The notes under the pieces were generated by a model. It was not told the DNA's origin. It saw nothing but the letters and a program-made list of their open reading frames with translations, and did no database searches. This document shows positions 7,194 through 16,005 of a stretch of 64,000 bases of DNA, piece by piece (within the stretch, counting starts at the first letter, position 1; every line of letters starts with the position of its first letter). Source of the stretch: Hyphomicrobiales bacterium (GTDB taxonomy: Bacteria; Pseudomonadota; Alphaproteobacteria; Rhizobiales; Rhizobiaceae); contig UBQW01000022.1 of NCBI GenBank assembly GCA_900467745.1, positions 1-64,000 on the forward strand, in the 5' to 3' direction. Both the position numbers and the translations under genes were made by a program.

Positions 7194-9647
7194 TCAACTC
7201 GCTGAAACGAGATCGTTGGCCGAGCGCAGCACTGTCCCCACCACGATATCGGCCACAACGATCGTGCCTTGCGTCTCCACCTCGAACACATGCGTCTCGC
7301 CCGGCAAAAGCGTGATCAGCATCGTATCCACCACCGTATCCGGATCGAGTCGATCGGCCATCAGGCAGAGATCCTTAAGCAGGCTGACGGCGGTCACCGC
7401 GACAGCATAACCGCCCTCCCGCTTGCTGACCTCGATCTTCATCTCCGGCTTCGGCAGCTTGAGGTCGATATCCTCGACGAAATAGTGAAACGCCCGCCGG
7501 TCCAGCATGTCGACCACGACCATTTCATTGTTTGGATCGTCGGCGGTCGCGATATCCTGAGGCAGCGTGAATGCCTTTGCCTCGAACCGGTCGCAAAGCA
7601 GCCGCCAGAATTCGAACTCGGCAAGCACGGCCCCATCGAGCCGCAGCCGCTTGCCCGAAATCTTCGCCCGCCAGAACAGCGTCCGTTCGTTGACGGCAAC
7701 GGCGGCGAGCCCGCCTTCGCGCGGCTGGATCGTCAGAAGCCGCGGATCGAAAGCCTGTCGCATCGCATACCACAACGGCTTGCGCCGTCCGGCCGAATCC
7801 AGCGCCGCCCATGAGGTCACCGGCCAGCAGTCGTTGAACTGCCAGACGACGGCGCCCTTGCAAATATCGCGGTGCGAGCGCATGTGCTCGACGGCAAAAC
7901 GGATGGCGCGGGCCTGGTTTAGTTGCGTGGCAAAGTGCCAGTCGTCCATCGTCCGTGGCTCCGGCAGATGGCCGGCCAGCCCACGGATAAGCTTGTCGTT
8001 GCCCTGCGTCGCCTTCTGGTGGTGGAAGACGCCGTTGGAGATGGGTGTCAGCGGCGCGTCGTGCACGCTCTCTTCCAGCGTCGCCCAGTTGGGCGGCGCC
8101 TGCCAGCCGAATTCGGAGCAGAAGCGTGGGATATAGTTGCGATAGACCTCGTAGCCCACGTCGTTCCACACATCCCAGATGTGCTTGCATCCATGCGCAT
8201 CGGCATTCGGCTCGATCTCCATCGTGCCGGAATAGGGGCTGCCGGGATAATAGGGGCGCTCGGGATCGAGTTCGGCGCAAAGCCTCGGAAGAACATCGAG
8301 ATAGTAGCCGAGCCCCCAGCTCTCGCCGTCCTTGATGATCGGCCGCCAGCCCCACTCGTCGAAGCCCCAGATATTCTCGTTGTTGCCGTTCCAGACGATC
8401 AGTGAGGGATGCGGCATCAGCCGCGCGACGTTGTCGCGCACCTCCGCCTCGACTTCACCACGGAGCGGCTCCTCCTCGGGGTAGGAGGCGCAGGCAAACA
8501 GGAAATCCTGCCACACCAGCATGCCCACGCGGTCGCATTCCTCGTAGAATTCGTCTCGCTCGAAGATGCCGCCGCCCCATACCCGCAAAAGGTTGATGTT
8601 GGCGGCCTTCGCCTCGTCGATCCGCGAGGCATAGCGGTCGGCGGTGACCCGCGAGGGGAAGCAATCGTCAGGGATCCAGTTCGCGCCGCAGAGAAACAGT
8701 GGCACGTCGTTGATCACGAAGGTGAAGGCCGAGCCATGCTCGTCCGCGGAGGTATCGAGCCGCACCGAGCGGAAGCCGATCTGCTTGGCGTAATCGTCGA
8801 GCAGTTCATCACTCTCGCCATCGCGCAGTTCGATGCGCAGCGGATAAAGCGGCTGCGCGCCGAGATGATGCGGCCACCAGATCTGCGGCGAGGGCACGCG
8901 CACCTGGAAACTGACCTCGTCGCTCCCGGCCTCGACGATCTCGCTATGCGTGACGCCGCCGATGCTGGCCGTGATGCGGCAGTCGCCGGCGCCACCAGCG
9001 CGCGCGATCTTTGCCCGAACCGTCACCAACCCGTCTCCACCGGCAAGCGTCGCCGACACAAGCGTTTCGGCAAGCCGCGCCTTCGCCCAGCGCTCCAGCC
9101 GCACCGGCTTCCAGATCCCCGCCGTCACCAGCGTCGGTCCCCAGTCCCAGCCGAAATTGCAGGCCATCTTGCGCATCAGGTTGCCGGGGCCGGGATAGTT
9201 GTTCGGCCGGTAGCCGTAATGCGCTTCCATCTCGGCGCCGTAGGCGTAAGCCGAGCGGAAGGTCACGACCAGCTCGTTGCCCTCGGCCTTCAGGCGATCG
9301 GAAACGTCGAAGCGGTAGGTCCGGTGCATGTTGAACGTCTGGCCGATCTCTTCGCCATTGAGCGAGATCGTCGCCACCGTATCCAGCCCCTCGAAGACAA
9401 GCTCCTGCACAAGATCGGCATCGGGCGATGCGTCGAAGCGGCAGCGATAGGTCCAGTCCTCGCGCCCGATCCAGTCATTGGTGATCTCGTTGACGTCGAC
9501 ATATGGGTCGGGGATCACCCGGCCTGCGAGAAGATCAAGATGCACGCATCCCGGCACATCCGCCGGCACGGTTTTCGGCAGATCCGGCTTTCCTGCAACG
9601 TTACAGTTGAGGGCCCAGCCGGTATGCAGGTCTGTCTTGGAAATCAT
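7194..9647 (-). CDS. Beta-mannosidase, glycoside hydrolase family 2
   Basis: An 817-residue enzyme predicted to release terminal beta-mannose. Residues 1-200 are the N-terminal jelly roll (GWALNCNVAGKPDLP, MACNFGWDWGPTLVTAGIWKP, typical of mannosidases within GH2). The TIM barrel carries the acid/base in VWNGNNEN (Glu424) and the nucleophile in RFCSEFGWQ (Glu512). There is no signal peptide, so it is cytosolic. It is the last gene of the minus-strand osmoprotectant transporter operon, 9 bases after the glyoxalase-fold gene. Its presence in this operon is unexplained. Confidence 0.88.
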   Translation of the reverse strand: MISKTDLHTGWALNCNVAGKPDLPKTVPADVPGCVHLDLLAGRVIPDPYVDVNEITNDWIGREDWTYRCRFDASPDADLVQELVFEGLDTVATISLNGEEIGQTFNMHRTYRFDVSDRLKAEGNELVVTFRSAYAYGAEMEAHYGYRPNNYPGPGNLMRKMACNFGWDWGPTLVTAGIWKPVRLERWAKARLAETLVSATLAGGDGLVTVRAKIARAGGAGDCRITASIGGVTHSEIVEAGSDEVSFQVRVPSPQIWWPHHLGAQPLYPLRIELRDGESDELLDDYAKQIGFRSVRLDTSADEHGSAFTFVINDVPLFLCGANWIPDDCFPSRVTADRYASRIDEAKAANINLLRVWGGGIFERDEFYEECDRVGMLVWQDFLFACASYPEEEPLRGEVEAEVRDNVARLMPHPSLIVWNGNNENIWGFDEWGWRPIIKDGESWGLGYYLDVLPRLCAELDPERPYYPGSPYSGTMEIEPNADAHGCKHIWDVWNDVGYEVYRNYIPRFCSEFGWQAPPNWATLEESVHDAPLTPISNGVFHHQKATQGNDKLIRGLAGHLPEPRTMDDWHFATQLNQARAIRFAVEHMRSHRDICKGAVVWQFNDCWPVTSWAALDSAGRRKPLWYAMRQAFDPRLLTIQPREGGLAAVAVNERTLFWRAKISGKRLRLDGAVLAEFEFWRLLCDRFEAKAFTLPQDIATADDPNNEMVVVDMLDRRAFHYFVEDIDLKLPKPEMKIEVSKREGGYAVAVTAVSLLKDLCLMADRLDPDTVVDTMLITLLPGETHVFEVETQGTIVVADIVVGTVLRSANDLVSAS

Positions 9648-9656
9648 CGGGGTCTC

Positions 9657-10052
9657 TTAGAGATAGCGGCCGTGGCGCTGCAGGACTTCGATCTTGTAGC
9701 CGTCGGGATCGGTGATGAAGAAGAACAGGGCAAGCAGTTTGCCGTCGCGGTTGAGCTCCGTGAGCTTGCCGGGATTGAGCCCGGCTTCCGCCAGCCGCTT
9801 GTGCTCGACGGCAACCTCGTCGACCGACACCGCCAGGTGCCCATAGCCATCACCGAGGTTATAGGGTTCAACGCGACCCTTGTTGATGGTCAGTTCCAGC
9901 TCGAAGCCGGTCTCGCGGTTGCTGAGATAGATCAGCGTGAAGGTGTCGAAATCGATGCGGTCGGCGACCTCGAGCCCGAAGACCTTGCCGTAGAATTCGA
10001 CCGAGCGCGCTTCGTCGAGAACGCGGATCATCGAGTGAATCATCTTGGCCAA
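9657..10052 (-). CDS. Glyoxalase I-like VOC metalloenzyme
   Basis: About 131 residues with a lactoylglutathione lyase fold: two beta-alpha-beta-beta-beta modules with likely metal ligands His in KMIHSMIRVLD, Glu in GFELELTIN, His in GYGHLAVSVDE and Glu in YKIEVLQRHG. This set fits methylglyoxal detoxification with glutathione. I prefer the TTG at 10052 because GGAGG lies 5 bases before it, giving an N-terminus of AKMIHSM; an ATG at 10064 has no such site. It lies 45 bases after the preceding permease gene. GloA is plausible but substrate is not proven. Confidence 0.8.
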   Translation of the reverse strand: MAKMIHSMIRVLDEARSVEFYGKVFGLEVADRIDFDTFTLIYLSNRETGFELELTINKGRVEPYNLGDGYGHLAVSVDEVAVEHKRLAEAGLNPGKLTELNRDGKLLALFFFITDPDGYKIEVLQRHGRYL

Positions 10053-10097
10053 AGCTGCCTCCATCGTGCGTATCAGGCCGCTTTGGTAGCTGCTGCC

Positions 10098-10847
10098 TTA
10101 GGCGGTGCGCAAGCCCATTCTTCGCGTCATCGCGCTTTCCACCAAACCCACAGCATCGTAGATCAGGAGCGCCATCAGTCCGACGATCAGGCCGCCCTGC
10201 AGGATGAAGGCGGTGTTGTCGGATATCAGCCCGGCGATGATTACTTCCCCCAGCCCCTTGGCCGCCACCGTCGAGCCGATCGTCGCCGTTCCGATATTGA
10301 TCACAGTCGCTACCTTCACGCCCTCGATGATCAGCGGCAGCGCCAGTGGCAGCTCCACCTGGAACAACCGCTGCGTCGGGTTCATGCCCATGCCGTCGGC
10401 GGCATCGAGCACGGCGGGGGAGACCTGACGCAGGCCGGAGATGGTGTTTTCGAAGATCGGCAGCAGCCCGTAGAGAAACAGCGCCACCAGCGTCGGCCCG
10501 GCGCCGAAGCCCATGGCCGGCACTGCCAGCGCCAGCACAGCGACCGGCGGAAAGGTCTGTCCGGCATTGGCGATGGCGCGCGACAGCGGCAGGAAATCGG
10601 CGCCGCTCCGCCGCGTCACGAAGACGCCGCCCAGAATGGCGACCACGGCGCTCCCGACAATCGAGATCAGCACCAATTGCAGATGCCCGAGCGCCAGAAG
10701 CGGCAGGCTGCTTTGCGTGTAGACGGCGGGCGCGTTGTTTTTGGTCAGCGGCGTCAGCAGGAAGGACAGCCACTCCGTCCGGAACAGCAGGATCAGGAGC
10801 AGCGCCAGCGCCGCGACGCGAAAGAGGTTGGCGGTGAGGAGCTTCAT
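10098..10847 (-). CDS. yehW: Osmoprotectant-type ABC transporter permease (YehW/OpuC-like)
   Basis: A 249-residue inner-membrane permease with the FENTISGLRQVSPAVLDAA and GMGMNPTQRLFQVELPLALP coupling motifs of the ProW/OpuCB family. It overlaps the ATPase gene by 4 bp (ATGA), implying translational coupling. The order binding protein, permease, ATPase, permease matches E. coli yehZYXW (OsmU), a glycine-betaine-type importer. The symbol is by operon order; the exact substrate is inferred. Confidence 0.8.
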   Translation of the reverse strand: MKLLTANLFRVAALALLLILLFRTEWLSFLLTPLTKNNAPAVYTQSSLPLLALGHLQLVLISIVGSAVVAILGGVFVTRRSGADFLPLSRAIANAGQTFPPVAVLALAVPAMGFGAGPTLVALFLYGLLPIFENTISGLRQVSPAVLDAADGMGMNPTQRLFQVELPLALPLIIEGVKVATVINIGTATIGSTVAAKGLGEVIIAGLISDNTAFILQGGLIVGLMALLIYDAVGLVESAMTRRMGLRTA

Positions 10848-11788
10848 TCCTTGCGGCCCAACTCCAGCAGGTGCGACATCGAGATCGACCCGATTGCCGC
10901 CTTCTTCTCGTTCTCGACGGCGGCTTCATCGATCCCCTGCCAGATCATTTCGGCCAGTGCGTCGCGCAGGCTGAGCGATTGCGGCAGGCCGTGGTCGAGC
11001 CCGGCCTTGGCAGGCGCCATGCCCGATGTCAGCGGCAGCAGCGACATGCGTTTCAGCGCCCGGTCGGTCGTCCCGGTCAGTTGCTGCACGAAGGGGTCGG
11101 CGGGCTCGGTGATGATCTTCTCCGGCGTCGAATATTGCAGCAGCCTGCCGCCGCGCATCACCGCGATCCGGTTGCCGAGGTGGAAGGCCTCGTCCATGTC
11201 GTGGGTGACGAGAATGATCGTCGTTCCGAACTGCTTCTGGATCGCCAGAAGATCGTCCTGCGCCTTGCCGCGAATGACCGGATCGAGCGCGCCGAAGGGT
11301 TCGTCCATGATCAGCACCTCCGGCCCCGCCGCCAGAGCCCGCGCGACGCCGACGCGCTGCTGCTCGCCGCCGGAAAGCTGATGCGGATATTTCTTGGCGA
11401 AGGATTTGGGGTCGAGATTGAAGAGGCCGAGCAGTTCATCGACGCGGGCATCGATCCTGCCGCGCTCCCAGCCGAGCAGCTGCGGCACCGTCGCGATGTT
11501 CTGCGCCACCGTGCGGTGCGGAAAGAGCCCGTTGCCCTGGATGACGTAGCCGATGTTGCGGCGCAGCTCCGTCTCCGGCACATCGGCCACATTGCGCCCG
11601 CCGACGCGGATTTCGCCCGAGGTCATTGGCACCAGCCGGTTGATCATTCGGATCAATGTCGACTTGCCGGACCCCGAGGTTCCGACGATGACAGTGATCT
11701 CTCCCTTCTCGACCGCCATCGACACATTGTCGACCACTGTCGTATCGCCGTAGCGCTTGGTGACGTTGCGGATGTCGATCATGCTCAT
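10844..11788 (-). CDS. yehX: Osmoprotectant-type ABC transporter ATP-binding protein
   Basis: A 314-residue ABC ATPase: Walker A GTSGSGKST (about residues 36-44), signature LSGGEQQR, Walker B VLIMDEPFGALDP and H-loop TH. The C-terminal 70 residues extend beyond the nucleotide-binding domain and lack a clear CBS pair, unlike many OpuCA proteins. It overlaps both flanking permease genes by 4 bp. Confidence 0.88.
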   Translation of the reverse strand: MSMIDIRNVTKRYGDTTVVDNVSMAVEKGEITVIVGTSGSGKSTLIRMINRLVPMTSGEIRVGGRNVADVPETELRRNIGYVIQGNGLFPHRTVAQNIATVPQLLGWERGRIDARVDELLGLFNLDPKSFAKKYPHQLSGGEQQRVGVARALAAGPEVLIMDEPFGALDPVIRGKAQDDLLAIQKQFGTTIILVTHDMDEAFHLGNRIAVMRGGRLLQYSTPEKIITEPADPFVQQLTGTTDRALKRMSLLPLTSGMAPAKAGLDHGLPQSLSLRDALAEMIWQGIDEAAVENEKKAAIGSISMSHLLELGRKE

Positions 11789-12951
11789 GCGGCAGGTCCC
11801 CGTATGCTGTCGGCGACCGCATCGAGAATGACGGCCGAAGAGAAGGCGAAGATGACGGTCGGCACGGCGCCGAGGAGAACGAGGTCCATGGCCGTCTGGC
11901 CAAGCCCCTGGAAGATGAAGACGCCGAAACCGCCACCGCCGATCAGCGCCGCCACCGTCACCAGCCCGATCGCCTGCACCAGCACGATGCGAATGCCCGT
12001 GAGGATGACGGGCAGCGCCAGCGGCAGGTCGATGCCGGTGAGGATCTGGCGGCGGGTCAGCCCCATGCCGGCGGCTGCGTCGCGCACGGCGGGGTCGACA
12101 CCCTCGAGACCGACGACGGTATTGGCCACGATCGGCAGCAGCGAATAAAGCACCAGCGCGATCAGGGCGGGTGCCGCGCCGATGCCGCTGATCCCGAGCG
12201 CTGCTGCCAAGGGAACATGCGCCGCGAGATAGCCGAGCGGCAGCATCAGCAGGCCGAAGAGCGCGAGGCTCGGGATCGTCTGGATCAGGCTCAGCCCCTG
12301 CAAGAGCGCAGCTCTCAGCTTGGGCACCCAGAAGCAGACGATGCCGAGTGGCAGCCCGATCGCCACCGAGATCGCCAGCGACCCGAAGGCCAGCTCAACA
12401 TGCGTCCATGCCTCGGCCCAGAACTGGTCGCCGCGATTGGCGAATTCGCGCATGATCGAGAGACTGTCGAGCAGCCCCGACCATAGAAAGATGCCGAGAA
12501 GGCAGGCGTAGGCGATGAGCGCCGCGACCCGCATCCACGGCTTCAGCCGCACCTTCACCAGCGCGTCCGATATGATCAGCGATGTGACCGCGAGCAGCAC
12601 CCAGAAACCGCCGCCTGGCGTCATGCGCGCCGCTGTGCTGCCCTCGGGCGTAAAGGACGTCGCCACGAACCCGATCGCCGCCAGCAATGCCGCCAGACAG
12701 AGCGTCGAGATCGCAAGCCGCGCATAGGCGTTTTCGAGAAACAGCACCGCGCAGGCCGAGAAAACGAGGAGCAGGGTGAGGATGATGACGGAGGGCTGGT
12801 CCAGAAGCTGCATCAGCAACATCGGCTTGCCCGACGCGATCCGGTTCGCCTTCACATAGATGAATGGCAGCAATGCCGCCGCCGCGACGCCCGCGACGAC
12901 GAGAACGACGCCGAGCCGGTCCAGTCTGCGGACCGCTAAGGTTTCTTCCAT
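11785..12951 (-). CDS. yehY: Osmoprotectant-type ABC transporter permease (YehY-like, long)
   Basis: A 388-residue permease. Its first 170 residues hold extra hydrophobic segments. The C-terminal 210 residues form the OpuC-type domain with the coupling motif VGLEGVDPAVRDAAAGMGLT. The length and extra N-terminal membrane part match YehY rather than the short YehW. Start ATG at 12951 (MEETLAVRR) follows GGGATCG, a modest ribosome site. An mRNA hairpin separates it from the binding-protein gene. Confidence 0.8.
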   Translation of the reverse strand: MEETLAVRRLDRLGVVLVVAGVAAAALLPFIYVKANRIASGKPMLLMQLLDQPSVIILTLLLVFSACAVLFLENAYARLAISTLCLAALLAAIGFVATSFTPEGSTAARMTPGGGFWVLLAVTSLIISDALVKVRLKPWMRVAALIAYACLLGIFLWSGLLDSLSIMREFANRGDQFWAEAWTHVELAFGSLAISVAIGLPLGIVCFWVPKLRAALLQGLSLIQTIPSLALFGLLMLPLGYLAAHVPLAAALGISGIGAAPALIALVLYSLLPIVANTVVGLEGVDPAVRDAAAGMGLTRRQILTGIDLPLALPVILTGIRIVLVQAIGLVTVAALIGGGGFGVFIFQGLGQTAMDLVLLGAVPTVIFAFSSAVILDAVADSIRGPAA

Positions 12952-12979
12952 CGATCCATCCCAGCCTGGAAGGAAAACG

Positions 12980-13007
12980 GCTCCGCATCCATTGCTGAAT
13001 GCGGAGC
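12980..13007 (-). promoter_or_regulatory. Intercistronic hairpin after the osmoprotectant binding protein
   Basis: GCTCCGCAT (12980-12988) pairs with ATGCGGAGC (12999-13007) in the 64-base gap between the binding protein and first permease. There is no T-run; such stems usually stabilise the upstream message or attenuate downstream genes. Confidence 0.6.
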
Positions 13008-13015
13008 GTCGGCGA

Positions 13016-13924
13016 TTACTTCAGGAAGCCTTTTTCCTTCAGGTAGGCCTCGGCAACGCTCTTCGCCGGCTCGCCATCGACCTGGATCTTGCCGTTCAGC
13101 TTGCGCAGCTCGTCGGCCGTCAGGCTCTTGAAGATCGGCGCCAGGATCTCTTCGATCTTCGGGTTGGCCTTCAGCACCTCCTCGCGGATGATCGGCGTCG
13201 GCGCATAGACCTGCTGCACGCTCTTGTCGTCTTCGAGAACGGTGAGCTCGGCGGCCTCGATCGCACCATCCGTGCCGTAGACCATGGCAGAGTTGGCGCC
13301 GTTCGTCTGGTCGGCGGCGGCCTTGATCGTGGCGGCGGTATCACCGCCCGAGAGCACGATTTCCTGCTCCGGCTTCAGCGTGAACCCATAGGTCGTCTGG
13401 AATGCCGGCAGCGCGCCGGCGGTGTTGACGAACTCGGCCGAGGCCACGAGCTTGGCCTCGCCGCCACCGGCAACCCACTTGCCGAAATCGGACATGCTCT
13501 TCAGGTTGTTTTTCCCGGCAACGTCGTTGCGCACGGCGATCGCCCATGTGTTGTTGGCGGGCGAGGGGGTCAGCCAGACGATCTTGTTCGCGTCGTAATC
13601 CAGCTTCTTGGCCATGTCATAGCCCTGCTGGATGTTCTTCCAGGCGGCATCGTCGGGCTTGTTGAAAAAGAAGCCGGCATTGCCGGTGTATTCGGGATAG
13701 ATGTCGATCTCGCCTGCGGTGATCGCCTTGCGCACCACGGGCGTGGCGCCGAGCGCGATGCGGTCCTTCGTCTTGATGCCGTTGGCGTTCAGCGCCAGCG
13801 CGATCACGTTGCCGAGCAGCGTGCCCTCCGTGTCGATCTTCGACGACACCACGACATCCGCGGCCTGCACCGCACCTGCCGTCAGGGCGCAGAGCGACAC
13901 GGCAAGGGCTATTCTTTTCAGCAT
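13016..13924 (-). CDS. osmF: Osmoprotectant ABC transporter substrate-binding protein (OsmF/OpuAC type)
   Basis: A 302-residue periplasmic protein. A cleavable signal peptide (MLKRIALAVSLCALTAGAVQA) precedes VVVSSKIDTEGTLLGNVIALAL. The motif EIDIYPEYTGNAGFFF is typical of YehZ/OsmF and OpuCC betaine-choline binders. I start at the ATG at 13924 since AAGGGG lies 6 bases before; another ATG at 13930 is too close to it. First gene of the operon, so probably the most expressed. The ligand is a quaternary amine by family; affinity cannot be judged. Confidence 0.82.
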   Translation of the reverse strand: MLKRIALAVSLCALTAGAVQAADVVVSSKIDTEGTLLGNVIALALNANGIKTKDRIALGATPVVRKAITAGEIDIYPEYTGNAGFFFNKPDDAAWKNIQQGYDMAKKLDYDANKIVWLTPSPANNTWAIAVRNDVAGKNNLKSMSDFGKWVAGGGEAKLVASAEFVNTAGALPAFQTTYGFTLKPEQEIVLSGGDTAATIKAAADQTNGANSAMVYGTDGAIEAAELTVLEDDKSVQQVYAPTPIIREEVLKANPKIEEILAPIFKSLTADELRKLNGKIQVDGEPAKSVAEAYLKEKGFLK

Positions 13925-14209
13925 GACCATCCCCTTATTCCTTCAAAGGCGCGGAAAGCCTTGGCGCAAGGCGAACCGCTCGAAACTCCCCGGCGAAGAC
14001 AGCGGACTGTCGGCGACCGATCCAATGCGTAACTGACATAGTGTGCACGATTGAAAAATCGATGCGATTGCGAAAATACTGTTCACGACAATGTCCAATC
14101 GATCGCCGGCCAATCGTTTCAGGTCTCCGCTCGCAAAACCAACTGTGCGATGCTAACCGGAAGATCAGGCTTAGGCTTGGACGATCATGAGATGACGAGG
14201 GAGGAAAGC

Positions 14210-14932
14210 GTGACAATCTTGCTCGAGGTATGCGTGGATAGCCCGCGTGGTCTGGCGGCGGCCATCGAAGGCGGTGCCGATCGTATCGAATTGTGCTCGG
14301 CGCTCGAAATTGGCGGGCTCACGCCTGTTGCCGGCATGATGAAGGTCGCTGCCGCCGCTCCCATCCCCGTCTACGCGATGATCCGCCCGCATGCCGGCCC
14401 TTTCGTGTTCGACAGCGGCGACGAAGCGGCGATGATGGCGGATATCGATGCTGTCAGGGCCTTCGGCCTCGCAGGCGTGGTCATCGGGGCAAACCTTGCG
14501 GACGGCACGCTCGACATGCCGCTGCTGCGCCGCTTGAAGGCACACGCCGCAGGCCTCGGCTCGACGCTGCATCGCGCCTTCGACCTCGTGCCCGATCCCG
14601 ACGCGGCGCTGGAGCAGGCCGTCGAACTTGGCTGCGAGCGTATCCTCACCTCCGGCTGCATCCCCAAGGCCATTGATGGCCTGGAGACATTGGCGCGGCT
14701 GTCGAAGAAAGCGGCCGGCCGGATCTCGATCATGCCGGGCAGCGGGGTGCGCCCCGCCAACGCGCCGCAGATCCTGCGCGCCACCGGTGCCCGCGAAATT
14801 CACGGCTCCTGCAGCTCGCCAGTTGCAAGCGTTGATCCCCGCGCGGTCGCCTTCGGCTTCGAGGCCGAATCGCCCAACCGAACGGACGCGTCCATCGTGC
14901 GCCAGATGCGCGAGGCGATCGACAGTCTTTAG
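14210..14932 (+). CDS. cutC: CutC family protein
   Basis: A 240-residue TIM-barrel protein with VCVDSPRGLAAAIEGGADRIELC, the HRAFD motif and the ERILTSG stretch typical of CutC. The family was named for copper homeostasis in E. coli, though that role is disputed and a biochemical activity is not settled. I use the GTG at 14210 (ILLEVCVDS follows) because GGAGG lies 5 bases before; an ATG 18 bases upstream is the alternative. Its stop overlaps the convergent dehydrogenase stop by 3 bases. Confidence 0.85.
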   Translation: MTILLEVCVDSPRGLAAAIEGGADRIELCSALEIGGLTPVAGMMKVAAAAPIPVYAMIRPHAGPFVFDSGDEAAMMADIDAVRAFGLAGVVIGANLADGTLDMPLLRRLKAHAAGLGSTLHRAFDLVPDPDAALEQAVELGCERILTSGCIPKAIDGLETLARLSKKAAGRISIMPGSGVRPANAPQILRATGAREIHGSCSSPVASVDPRAVAFGFEAESPNRTDASIVRQMREAIDSL

Positions 14933-15945
14933 CCGACCTTGATGACGGCCTTGATCAGGCCGCTCTTCTCATGCGCCCAGCGCGCCAGATCGCGCGGCGC
15001 ATCGGAGAGCGTTGTGCGGTGGGTGATCAACCGATCCACCGGCACGAGGCCATTGGCGATCGAGGCAGCGACATGCTCGAAGTCGATCCGCGTCGCATTG
15101 CGGCTGCCGATCACCATCATTTCGCGCTTGTGAAACTCGGGATCGGAGAAGCGGATATCGTCCTTGACGACGCTGACCAGAACCAGTGCGCCGCCATGCG
15201 CGACGAACTGGAACGCCTTCTCCATCGAGGGGCCGTAGCCGGTGGCGTCGAAAACGACGTCGAAGCCATCCCCGCCGGTCTTCGCCTTGACCGCGTCGAG
15301 GCTCGCATCATTGGCGACGATGCCCGAAGTGAAGCCGAAACGCTCGGCGGCCATCTCCAGCCGCTCGGCGCTGGTGTCGAGCAAGGTCACCTCATGGCCG
15401 GCGATCCGCGAAAAGATCGCCGCCCCAAGGCCGATCGGCCCGGCGCCGATGACAAGCGCGCGCGAGCCGGCGGGCGAAATCGAGCGACGCACGGCATGCG
15501 CCCCGATCGCCAGGAATTCCACCGTCGCAGCCGCCTCAAGGCTTAGCCCCTGCGCCGCATAGAGATTGCCCGCCGGAACCGTAATCTCCTCGCAGAACGC
15601 CCCGTCCGTGTGGACGCCAAGCACCTTGATATCGGTGCAGCAATTCGCCTTGTCCTTGCGGCAGGCGACGCATCGGCCGCAGGAAATGTAGGGGTTTACG
15701 ATGACGGGTGTGCCGACCGCGATCTCGACCCCTGCGCCGGTTTCCACCACGGTCGCGGAGATCTCATGGCCCATCACCCGCGGATATTCGAGAAACGGAT
15801 GCTTGCCCTCGAAGATATGGTAGTCGGTGCCGCAGATGCCGACATGGCTGACGGCGAGCCGAGCCCAGCCGGCTTCAGGCGCGCCGGGAGAGGGGCGCTC
15901 GACGATCTCGAGAACACCCGGTTGTTGGCAAAGCACGGCTTTCAT
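14929..15945 (-). CDS. Zinc-dependent medium-chain alcohol/polyol dehydrogenase
   Basis: A 338-residue MDR dehydrogenase. It has the catalytic zinc site (HVGICGTDYHIFEGKHPF, GHE), four structural zinc cysteines in CGRCVACRKDKANCC and the Rossmann motif GAGPIGLGA. It resembles threonine, sorbitol or galactitol dehydrogenases. I start at the ATG at 15945 (MKAVLCQQPG), preceded by AGGAA. Last gene of the sugar-transport operon, 60 bases after the permease. It likely oxidises a hydroxyl of the imported sugar or of a keto-deoxy acid derived from it. Confidence 0.85.
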   Translation of the reverse strand: MKAVLCQQPGVLEIVERPSPGAPEAGWARLAVSHVGICGTDYHIFEGKHPFLEYPRVMGHEISATVVETGAGVEIAVGTPVIVNPYISCGRCVACRKDKANCCTDIKVLGVHTDGAFCEEITVPAGNLYAAQGLSLEAAATVEFLAIGAHAVRRSISPAGSRALVIGAGPIGLGAAIFSRIAGHEVTLLDTSAERLEMAAERFGFTSGIVANDASLDAVKAKTGGDGFDVVFDATGYGPSMEKAFQFVAHGGALVLVSVVKDDIRFSDPEFHKREMMVIGSRNATRIDFEHVAASIANGLVPVDRLITHRTTLSDAPRDLARWAHEKSGLIKAVIKVG

Positions 15946-16005
15946 GACGGTTCCTGCATTCGATTGAAAGGAAGCCGGCGAGTGGCCGGCTCCCTGTATT
16001 GGCAT

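Noticed and set aside
8409..11381. 990-codon open frame antisense to the mannosidase-transporter operon
   Set aside because: Runs across several confidently assigned genes on the other strand, with no motif or ribosome site; G+C artefact.
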